From Salinispirillum sp. LH 10-3-1 (lineage in GTDB: Bacteria; Pseudomonadota; Gammaproteobacteria; Pseudomonadales; Natronospirillaceae), in the NCBI RefSeq assembly GCF_030643825.1, contig NZ_CP101717.1, forward strand, positions 1,054,001 to 1,118,000: a DNA stretch of 64,000 bases, in the 5' to 3' direction. Shown here piece after piece: positions 57,492-64,000 of this stretch (position 1 is its first letter; each line of letters starts with the position of its first letter). The notes under the pieces are model-generated. The model made no database searches and was not told the DNA's origin. It worked only from the letters and a program-made list of their open reading frames with translations. Made by a program: the position numbers and the translations under genes.

Positions 57492-58319
57492 TCAGGGCTT
57501 TTCTCCTTGCGTGAGGCGATGCTGAATGAGCGTCAAGGTGGCGGGTAAATCAGCAATGCTGTCGATCACGTAATGCGCGCCACTGGTTGCCAGCGTCTGG
57601 TAGGCTCGACGGCGCAGCACCCCTTGTTCTGCCCGACTTAATTGCTGCCAGTCATCGAGGTCGAGTCCAACGGCATTACCACTTGTGGCAACCGCCACCG
57701 TCCACATGCCAGCATTGAGCCCTTCTTCTATGCCTGTGCCAGTGTCGTCTACCTTCACGCAGGCTTGTAAGGTGCTGACCCCTAGTTCTAAGGCGTTCTG
57801 TAGACTCATGTGTGGCCATGGGCGTCCACGAGGTACTTCGGTGGCACACACCACAGAGCTAAAGTGCAGCCCTTGGGTGTGAATGCTGGGCAGCACCGCT
57901 TCGGCCATGGCGCGGCTGTAGCCGGTATTGGCCGCTAGGGCGATGTTGGCGGCCACACAATAGTCTTGTAGGGCGAGCGCGCCATTGATTAACTCTGTGC
58001 GGTCTTGAATGGTTTTCAGCTGCACAGGAACAAAGGTCTCATACAGGCGCGATATGTCCGTGTCGCTCGGCCAGTGCCCAAACCGTGCCTGCCACTGCTG
58101 GGCAATTTCAGGTAGGGCGAGCAGCTGTGCAATGTGTTCGCGTTTTTCTGTGCCCATTGGGCCACGTGCCTGTGTTTCGGACAGTTCGATATCCAGATCT
58201 GCAAATAACTTCTGAAAGGCCAAAATCGGGGCGCGTGAGCCAAAATCCACGCACGTGCCTGCGAGGTCCAGAATGACAGCCTCTAACGGGCCACTGTAGC
58301 GGCGGCTATATTGATACAT
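57492..58319 (-). CDS. phnX: Phosphonoacetaldehyde hydrolase (phosphonatase)
   Basis: PhnX cleaves the C-P bond of phosphonoacetaldehyde to acetaldehyde and phosphate. The 275-residue HAD-fold product has the Asp nucleophile in AVILDLAGTCVDFG, the Schiff-base Lys in MGTEKREHI, and the Mg-site Asp in VKVDDTGTGIEEG. It lies 19 bp after phnW. With PhnW it makes the complete two-step 2-aminoethylphosphonate pathway. Confidence 0.96.
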   Translation of the reverse strand: MYQYSRRYSGPLEAVILDLAGTCVDFGSRAPILAFQKLFADLDIELSETQARGPMGTEKREHIAQLLALPEIAQQWQARFGHWPSDTDISRLYETFVPVQLKTIQDRTELINGALALQDYCVAANIALAANTGYSRAMAEAVLPSIHTQGLHFSSVVCATEVPRGRPWPHMSLQNALELGVSTLQACVKVDDTGTGIEEGLNAGMWTVAVATSGNAVGLDLDDWQQLSRAEQGVLRRRAYQTLATSGAHYVIDSIADLPATLTLIQHRLTQGEKP

Positions 58320-58338
58320 CGTATGCTCTCCTCGTGGG

Positions 58339-59469
58339 TTAGGCTGATATCGGCGTGTTTTGAGTTACTTGGGTGATACCCATGGTGTCCAGCGCACTGG
58401 CGACGACCGTGAGAAGGCGGTCAATGTCGGCGTCGTGCAACTGCCCAATGTGGCCGATGCGGAAGGTCTCTTGGGTGGTCAGTTTCCCTGGATAAATCAA
58501 AAAACCTTGGGCTTTAATCAGTGCGTAAAACTGGCTAAAGGTAAAACGAGGGTCCGTTGGCGACAGAAAGGTGGTGATGATGGGTGACAACCACGCATCG
58601 CTCAGTAGCGTTGCAAACCCTTGTTGGCGCAGGCCCTCTACTAAACGGTCGCGATTGCGCGCGTAGCGGGCGTGGCGCGCCGGCACTCCACCCTCGGCCC
58701 GGTGTTGTTCCAGGGCGGTGTGGAAAGCCGCAACCACATGAGTGGGTGGGGTAAAACGCCACTGCCCGGTGCGCTGCATGTACTGCCACTGATCGTATAA
58801 ATCCATTGCCAAAGAGTGACTTTGTCCCGCACTGGCCGACAGCAGTTGGCGCTCCACCAGCACAAAGCCAAACCCGGGAACACCTTCAAAACATTTGTTG
58901 GCGGAAGAAACTAAGGCCGCAAAGGGCAGTTTTTGCGCGTCGATAGGGACTGCCCCGAAAGCGCTCATGCTGTCGATGATCAAATGCTTTTGATATCGAG
59001 CAGCCAGAGCAGCAATCTCCTCTAGGGGGTTCAGCATGCCGCTGCTGGTTTCACAATGCACTACTGCGACCTGAGCGATGTCGGGGTGCGTGCGCAGACA
59101 ATGTTCAATGTCGGCCGAGCTGGGCAGTTGAACCCCATCGCTCGGCAACACCACGGTTGGCCGTTGTAAGTACTGCAGTATGGTTTCCATGCGTTGGCCA
59201 TAGGCGCCATTGCTGAGCACAAGGGTTTTACTGGTTGGCGCAATCAATGTCCCCAAAGTGGCCTCTACCGCAAAGGTGCCACTGCCTTGCATGGGCACAC
59301 AAACATGGGTTTCAGTCGCGTTGGCACAGGCCAGCAAATAGGCGCCGATGTCAGCCGTAAGCTGGTTGAAGTCGACGTCCCACGAGCCCCAGTCTCGCAA
59401 CATGGCGCGCTTGGTCTGCGCACTGGTGGTCAAAGGCCCTGGAGTCAATAAGAGTGGTTCGGTGTGCAT
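58339..59469 (-). CDS. phnW: 2-aminoethylphosphonate-pyruvate transaminase
   Basis: PhnW moves the amino group of 2-aminoethylphosphonate to pyruvate, giving phosphonoacetaldehyde and alanine. The 376-residue product starts [20 protein letters not shown]. It is a class V aminotransferase with PLP Lys in [18 protein letters not shown] and the phosphate-binding [15 protein letters not shown]. The frame is open 27 codons upstream without family similarity, so the ATG at 59469 was used. A short hairpin (59495-59515) lies between it and the permease gene. Confidence 0.96.
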   Translation of the reverse strand: MHTEPLLLTPGPLTTSAQTKRAMLRDWGSWDVDFNQLTADIGAYLLACANATETHVCVPMQGSGTFAVEATLGTLIAPTSKTLVLSNGAYGQRMETILQYLQRPTVVLPSDGVQLPSSADIEHCLRTHPDIAQVAVVHCETSSGMLNPLEEIAALAARYQKHLIIDSMSAFGAVPIDAQKLPFAALVSSANKCFEGVPGFGFVLVERQLLSASAGQSHSLAMDLYDQWQYMQRTGQWRFTPPTHVVAAFHTALEQHRAEGGVPARHARYARNRDRLVEGLRQQGFATLLSDAWLSPIITTFLSPTDPRFTFSQFYALIKAQGFLIYPGKLTTQETFRIGHIGQLHDADIDRLLTVVASALDTMGITQVTQNTPISA

Positions 59470-59494
59470 GTGACTTTCTCTTCCTGATGTTGGA

Positions 59495-59515
59495 TGGGGG
59501 CGTAGTACACCCCCA
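59495..59515. repeat. Intercistronic hairpin between permease and phnW
   Basis: TGGGGG (59495-59500) and CCCCCA (59510-59515) form a 6-bp GC stem with a 9-nt loop. There is no T-run on either strand. It may modulate mRNA stability between transport and catabolic genes. Confidence 0.4.
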
Positions 59516-59531
59516 GTAGCGTGACGGCTGG

Positions 59532-61253
59532 TCAGTGGCGTTGTGACCAATGACTGGTTGTGCGGCGCAATACGGCGCTCAACAGGCTGTGTACAATTTT
59601 GGCTGCTCCACAGGTCAGCATAATGACAACGGCCATGGCTGCGGCCGGTGCTGTACCACCGGCCTCCTCTAAATGCATCACTACGACAGACGCTAAACGT
59701 GTATTGGGACCGTAGAGAAACACCACGGCGGATACGGTGGTCATGGCATTCACGAACAGGTACAGCGCGATATCTAATATGGTCGGCAGTGACATCGGCA
59801 GGGTGAGGCGGCCAAAGAGGTTCAAGCGGCTGGACTTCAACGAGTCGCCTACGGCTTCAAACTCTTGATCCAGTTGTTTGAGTGCCGTAATACCGGTGAG
59901 GTGGGCTACCGAATAAAAATGCACGATGGAACAGAGCACCAAAATGGTCATGCCGCCATAGAGCGCATTCAGCGGATTGTCTGGGTGATTGAAAAAGAAG
60001 ATGTAAGCGATGCCGAGCACTAAACCCGGAACGGCCATGGGCAGCAGCGCAACGCATTGATATAAGCCAGCCAGCCACGCTGGCGGTTGAGTACGTTCAA
60101 CCAGCCAGGCGTTGAAGAAGATGGCGGCAGTACCAAAGACCATGGCTAAGGAAGCCATTTTTAAGGAGTTGCGGTAAGGCTGCCAGCCATTGGCGTCAAA
60201 GCGTGTGAAATTGTAATTGTTAAAGGTGAGCGTGAGATTGTACGGCCAGTACGTCACCAGCGAAGCGTAAACCGCCATGCCGACAATGGTCAGAATGAAG
60301 ACCGCACTGGGCGACAAGCAGAGTAAACCAAAAAGATTGCGTGGCACGCTGCGCGGTGGTTGAAACGGCACCGACCGAGCGGTGATGGCCGAGCGTTGTT
60401 GGCGGCGCACCCATAGGTCGGCGCCAAAGGCCAGTAAAGCAGGAAACAACAGAATAACACCCACTACGGCACCCATCTCAAAGCGCTGCTGGCCGATCAC
60501 CTGACGGTAGATGTCGGTGGCCAAAACATTGAATTGGCCGCCGATCACCTTGGGCACACCAAAATCGGTAATGACCAGAGTAAAGACCACAAAGGTAGCA
60601 CTCACCAAACCGTATCGAGCGGAAGGCACTGTAACCGTCCAAAAGGTACGCCACGCCGACGATTTCAGCGCGTTAGCTGCCTCGTACTGGCGTCCGTCAG
60701 CGTTCGACAGAGCGGTCAGTAGAATCATCATGGCGTGGGGTAGGGTCCAAAAAACTGAGCCCAGGATGATGCCGATGGGGCCGTAAATGCTTTGGTCACC
60801 CAACAAAAAGCGTAGCACGCCTTGATTACCGAACAGATAGATCAAACTGATCGCTGGCAATAACGACGGGGCAAGAATGGGCACCGTTAAAATTAACCGA
60901 AATACACCTTTGCCAGGGAGCCCCGTGCGCGTCAGTGCATAGGCGGCCATGAATGCCAGAACGATCACGATCACCGTGCTGGTTGCCGCGATAAACAGCG
61001 AATTCATCGCTGCTTGCGAGATGCCACCCGATGCCGCATAGGCGATAAAATTATCAAGACCGACGTATTCGCCTTGTCGGTTTTGCACGCTGCGGCTCAG
61101 CAAAGCGTAAAGCGGCCCCAGCAGGGCGACGGCGAGGCCAATGAAGCCCAGTCCTAGCAGGGCAGTAAGCGCCGTTTTCTCACGCCAAAGCACCCGTTTA
61201 ACCGGGCTAAGCGCTGAGAACTGATCAGTTGGAGCGTTGGACAGAATAGACAT
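59532..61253 (-). CDS. 2-aminoethylphosphonate ABC transporter, double permease
   Basis: This is a 573-residue inner-membrane protein carrying two permease halves of about six helices each. The first EAA-type loop is near residue 200 ([20 protein letters not shown]) and the second near 490 ([20 protein letters not shown]). This is the fused PhnU/FbpB-like permease of AEP transport operons. The ATG at 61253 has GAGG 6 nt upstream; the frame runs 8 codons further into the ATPase gene. It would pair with the ATPase and binding protein encoded upstream. Confidence 0.92.
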   Translation of the reverse strand: MSILSNAPTDQFSALSPVKRVLWREKTALTALLGLGFIGLAVALLGPLYALLSRSVQNRQGEYVGLDNFIAYAASGGISQAAMNSLFIAATSTVIVIVLAFMAAYALTRTGLPGKGVFRLILTVPILAPSLLPAISLIYLFGNQGVLRFLLGDQSIYGPIGIILGSVFWTLPHAMMILLTALSNADGRQYEAANALKSSAWRTFWTVTVPSARYGLVSATFVVFTLVITDFGVPKVIGGQFNVLATDIYRQVIGQQRFEMGAVVGVILLFPALLAFGADLWVRRQQRSAITARSVPFQPPRSVPRNLFGLLCLSPSAVFILTIVGMAVYASLVTYWPYNLTLTFNNYNFTRFDANGWQPYRNSLKMASLAMVFGTAAIFFNAWLVERTQPPAWLAGLYQCVALLPMAVPGLVLGIAYIFFFNHPDNPLNALYGGMTILVLCSIVHFYSVAHLTGITALKQLDQEFEAVGDSLKSSRLNLFGRLTLPMSLPTILDIALYLFVNAMTTVSAVVFLYGPNTRLASVVVMHLEEAGGTAPAAAMAVVIMLTCGAAKIVHSLLSAVLRRTTSHWSQRH

Positions 61254-61266
61254 CAATAACCTCGAT

Positions 61267-62313
61267 TTATGCGGCAAAGCAATGCAGGTGATTCTGATGC
61301 AGGGTAACGCCCACTCGATCGCCCGGCTTCAAGGCCAATTGCAGGGCTGACTGTATGTCAATGTCCGCACGTAAGGGTTGGGTACTAGACGACAGCGCCA
61401 CTGTGCAGCGCAGATAAGAGCCCATAAATTCGACGGCCGTGACCTGACCTTGCAGGGGGCTATTGTGATCCCGTGTTAGGGTCACATTCTCCGGGCGAAT
61501 AGCCAAGGTAACACCGGATGGCTCTGTAGCCTCTGCCGACATGCTGGCTTTGAGATTCAAGTCGGGCCATTCGGCCGCGTTGTCTAAGAAGTTCATGCTG
61601 CCGATAAAATCGGCAACAAAGGGCGTCGCGGGTCGAGTGTATATATCCAGAGGAGTACCGACTTGCTCAATGACCCCTTCGTTCATCACCACGATGCGAT
61701 CGGCCATCGCCAATGCTTCTTCCTGATCGTGGGTCACCATGATGGTGGTGACGCCCAAGCGTTGCTGCAAGCTACGTATTTCCTGGCGGAGATGAACGCG
61801 CACACGAGCATCCAGCGCCGACAGGGGTTCATCCAACAACAATAGGCCCGGTGAAGGTGCGAGGGCACGCGCCAGTGCGACACGTTGCTGTTGGCCACCT
61901 GATAATTGGGCTGGGTATTTGTTTTTATGTTCTTCCAGTCGGATCAAGGCGAGCAGTTCGGTTACGCGAGCTCGAATATCGGCTCGGCTGTGCTTTTGGC
62001 AGCGCAGGCCAAAGGCGATGTTGGCTGCTACCGTCATGTTGGGGAACAAGGCGTAAGACTGGAAAACAATGCCGAAGTCACGTTGCTGCACCGGCAGGCG
62101 ACTGATGTCTTTACTGCCTTGAATCAAGGTGCCATTGTCTTGCTCTTCCAACCCGGCAATGATGCGCAGTAGCGTGGTTTTGCCACAGCCTGACGGCCCT
62201 AGAAAACAAACCAGCTCTCCAGGAGCGATGTCTAGGTTGATGTCACGTAATACGTGCGCTTGGCCGAAATGTTTATTGATACCCGTTAATTGCAATTGGC
62301 TGCCTTGTAACAT
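61267..62313 (-). CDS. phnT: 2-aminoethylphosphonate ABC transporter, ATPase
   Basis: This is a 348-residue ATP-binding subunit. Walker A is [19 protein letters not shown], the signature [20 protein letters not shown], and Walker [19 protein letters not shown]-terminal TOBE domain (about residues 270-345) follows, as in Fe3+/AEP/spermidine-type importers. It drives uptake through the double permease. It is separated from the binding-protein gene by a rho-independent terminator. The phnT name is by family context. Confidence 0.93.
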   Translation of the reverse strand: MLQGSQLQLTGINKHFGQAHVLRDINLDIAPGELVCFLGPSGCGKTTLLRIIAGLEEQDNGTLIQGSKDISRLPVQQRDFGIVFQSYALFPNMTVAANIAFGLRCQKHSRADIRARVTELLALIRLEEHKNKYPAQLSGGQQQRVALARALAPSPGLLLLDEPLSALDARVRVHLRQEIRSLQQRLGVTTIMVTHDQEEALAMADRIVVMNEGVIEQVGTPLDIYTRPATPFVADFIGSMNFLDNAAEWPDLNLKASMSAEATEPSGVTLAIRPENVTLTRDHNSPLQGQVTAVEFMGSYLRCTVALSSSTQPLRADIDIQSALQLALKPGDRVGVTLHQNHLHCFAA

Positions 62314-62341
62314 TGCCCTTGCTCCATTCTAGGTTGAACGT

Positions 62342-62374
62342 AAAAAAGAGCTCGCGCTGACTGCAGCCGAGCTC
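62342..62374 (-). terminator. Rho-independent terminator inside the phn operon
   Basis: On the minus strand GAGCTCG (62374-62368) and CGAGCTC (62354-62348), with extra inner pairs, form a strong stem followed by six T (62347-62342). It lies between the binding-protein gene and phnT. It should stop part of the transcripts after the binding protein. Confidence 0.85.
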
Positions 62375-62391
62375 CGTGCTGGCGATGGTCG

Positions 62392-63420
62392 TTAGCGTGC
62401 GTCGGACTTACCGTCGTAACGGCGTTCCCATTCACGCAGAATGCGTTCACGCTGAGTGGCTGCAAAGACAAAGTCATTGTCGATCAGCAGCTCTTCTGCA
62501 TTCGCAGGGAAGTACTGGACGGGCTGAGCAACGCCGGGCATGGCAACGATGGCATAGCCTTCGTTGTACATTTCCATCGCCGCTCGACTGATCGACCAGT
62601 CAACCAGAGTTTGTGCGGCGTCCAGATTTTTGGTTCCCTTGACGATGGCCGTGGCCTCCATGTCCCAACCTGTACCTTCGGTGGGGAAAACCAACTCAAT
62701 GGGCGCGCCACGCTGTTTTTCGCGTGCGCCACGGAAAGCAAACGAGATACCAATAGCGGTTTCACCCGTCGCTGCGTCAACGCAAGGGCGTGAGCCGGAA
62801 TGGGTGTAATTCTTCATATTGGCGTGCAGGCCATCCATGTACTCCCAACCGCCTTCTTCACCAAAGATCTGCAGCCATGACGATACATCCAAATACCCGG
62901 TGCCCGAGGAGGCGGGGTTCGGCATGACAATGTGGCCGCGATACACTGGGTTGGTGAGATCCTGCCATGATGTTGGCTGAGGTAGATTGTGGCGTGCAGC
63001 TTCGATGGTATTGAAGCAAATGGCGGCCATCCAGGCGTCCATGCCTACCCAATGAGCTGGGTTGCTGTTGTCACGGAACGCGGGAGAGAGCTGTTCGATG
63101 TTGGCGGGTGAATAGGGGTGCAACATACCTTCTTCCTGCAGCAGCAGCATCAGGCTGGTGCCCGCCAAGCCCCAGATAACATCAGCGCGCGGGTTGTTCT
63201 TTTCGGCCAACAGACGGGCAGTAATGACGCCGGTCGAATCACGTACCCAGTTGATCTTGATGTCCGGGTGCGCTTCATTGAAGCGAGCCGCGTATTTTGC
63301 CAAGTCGTCAGACTCGATTGCGGTGTAAACCGTTAACTCGGCGGCAGAAGCCAGTAGCGAGGTTGAGGCGAGTGCTGCTACAGCCAGTTGAGAAAGTGAG
63401 CGTAGTGAAAGCATGTTCAT
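62392..63420 (-). CDS. phnS: 2-aminoethylphosphonate ABC transporter, substrate-binding protein
   Basis: This is a 342-residue periplasmic solute-binding protein with a signal peptide (LAVAALASTSLLASA-AEL). ELTVYTAIESDDLAKYAARF and NWVRDSTGVITARLLAEKNN are typical of the iron/AEP-type family-1 binding proteins, and VDAATGETAIGISFAFRGAR lines the ligand cleft. It is the first structural gene after the LysR regulator and is followed by a terminator, then the ATPase gene. Ligand identity (2-aminoethylphosphonate) is inferred from phnW/phnX. Confidence 0.92.
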   Translation of the reverse strand: MNMLSLRSLSQLAVAALASTSLLASAAELTVYTAIESDDLAKYAARFNEAHPDIKINWVRDSTGVITARLLAEKNNPRADVIWGLAGTSLMLLLQEEGMLHPYSPANIEQLSPAFRDNSNPAHWVGMDAWMAAICFNTIEAARHNLPQPTSWQDLTNPVYRGHIVMPNPASSGTGYLDVSSWLQIFGEEGGWEYMDGLHANMKNYTHSGSRPCVDAATGETAIGISFAFRGAREKQRGAPIELVFPTEGTGWDMEATAIVKGTKNLDAAQTLVDWSISRAAMEMYNEGYAIVAMPGVAQPVQYFPANAEELLIDNDFVFAATQRERILREWERRYDGKSDAR

Positions 63421-63521
63421 CTCCTAATTGAGGTATAAGCAAATGGGTCAGTGGTCTCGACCGTCGGGCTCAATGTAGGCTTGCTGTGTGACGTCTCAGT
63501 GACGCTGGGGTCGAATATGGC

Positions 63522-63534
63522 TAAGAAATTCTTA
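63522..63534. promoter_or_regulatory. Candidate LysR operator upstream of phnS
   Basis: TAAGAA-A-TTCTTA is a perfect dyad of 13 bp with the T-N11-A form expected for LysR-type regulators. It lies in the 153-bp gap between the LysR gene and phnS. Binding by the adjacent regulator is inferred. Confidence 0.6.
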
Positions 63535-63573
63535 TGCCATCCGCAAAATTTAGTATTTGGTTTCGTTAAACAA

Positions 63574-63999
63574 TTAGCCGCCACGGCGTTGCGCCTGCGC
63601 CGAGTGCAGTGCCAGTTCACGGCGCAACCAGTCGCAAAACGCGGTGACCTTGGGGCGCTGGTCGCCGTTACGCCACACCATATAGTGACCGCCTTGGGTT
63701 GGCAGGATGCCGCTGTGCGGTTGTACTAAGGTGCCTTCGGCAAGCGCGTCAGCAACCAAGAAGCTACGTGCCATCAGGACCAGATCACCACTCATTACTG
63801 CGCGAATTGCCAGTGTGGTGGTGTCGAACTCTAAATGACTGGGGTTGGGTAGGTGCTGAACCCCCTGCTTGTGAAACCATTGAGCCCAGCCTTCGCGGTA
63901 ACCCATTACTGATGCCCTTGGCCAGTTGAGAAACTCTGTTGCATCGGTCACCGGACCGCGCTTTGACAACGTCTGCTGACTACAGATGACGAGCCAATG
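63574..63999 (-). CDS. LysR family regulator, C-terminal part (cut by window end)
   Basis: About 140 C-terminal residues of a GcvA-like LysR effector-binding domain are present (WAQWFHKQGVQHLPNPSHLE; MSGDLVLMARSFLVADALAE; FCDWLRRELALHSAQAQRRG). The frame continues without stop to the window edge, so the start and helix-turn-helix lie outside. An in-frame TTG at 63969 is not the true start. It lies 153 bp upstream of phnS on the same strand and is probably the activator of the phosphonate operon. Confidence 0.88.
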   Translation of the reverse strand, partial: HWLVICSQQTLSKRGPVTDATEFLNWPRASVMGYREGWAQWFHKQGVQHLPNPSHLEFDTTTLAIRAVMSGDLVLMARSFLVADALAEGTLVQPHSGILPTQGGHYMVWRNGDQRPKVTAFCDWLRRELALHSAQAQRRGG

Positions 64000-64000
64000 T

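Overview
The window is chromosomal DNA of a gammaproteobacterium, most likely a marine or halophilic member of the Oceanospirillales/Saccharospirillaceae-like groups. The order is inferred from gene content only. The indicators are accB-aroQ, miaB-ybeZ-ybeY-corC, fxsA next to groESL, DUF1820 and DUF2333 proteins, a type II secretion gspN-gspC-gspD cluster, an EfpL-type EF-P paralogue and a six-gene Mrp Na+/H+ antiporter operon. Most of the window is densely coded, moderately GC-rich core genome. About 49.2-51.8 kb is visibly AT-richer and looks acquired.

Layout: 0-8 kb holds accB (cut by the window edge), aroQ, a DUF2333 membrane protein, ygiQ, and the leftward miaB-ybeZ-ybeY-corC operon. 8.3-13 kb holds DUF1820, a Bax-like glucosaminidase, a polysaccharide deacetylase directly behind tRNA-Met and tRNA-Gln, two unknown small proteins and murI. 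12.6-17.9 kb is a leftward, mostly overlapping run: response regulator with degenerate GGDEF, ketopantoate reductase, PAS histidine kinase, cobalamin adenosyltransferase, lipoprotein hydrolase. 18-21 kb is fxsA and groES-groEL, each behind a near-consensus sigma-32 promoter, followed by a strongly structured groEL 3' region. 21-27 kb is gspN-gspC-gspD, then adk-tsaB-rsmJ. 27-33.5 kb holds a CHASE-PAS-GGDEF-EAL protein and the ackA-pta operon. 33.5-37.2 kb has an unusual M23 peptidase-alpha/beta hydrolase fusion, efpL and rimO. 37.3-43 kb is the mrpA(B)CDEFG operon. 43.2-48.9 kb is a LysR regulator divergent from a TolC/HlyD/two-permease export operon in which no ATPase gene is present. 48.9-51.9 kb is the accessory segment: an outer-membrane-type protein, two lipoproteins (one DUF4468-like), a hexanucleotide tandem repeat and a decayed IS66 transposase. 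51.9-56.6 kb holds MATE, an ODP/flavodiiron-like protein, a polyamine deacetylase-like enzyme, thioredoxin 2 and rhomboid. 56.6-64 kb is a leftward 2-aminoethylphosphonate island: LysR (cut), binding protein, ATPase, double permease, phnW, phnX and an EamA transporter.

How it works together: the right end imports 2-aminoethylphosphonate and converts it to phosphonoacetaldehyde and then acetaldehyde plus phosphate. Envelope homeostasis (Mrp, T2SS, M23 fusion, exporters) and protein or RNA quality control (GroESL, YbeY, MiaB, RimO, TsaB, RsmJ, EfpL) dominate the rest. A palindromic repeat with core GCGGGTGTAAACACCCGC occurs six times between genes and in one case supplies a gene's stop codon.
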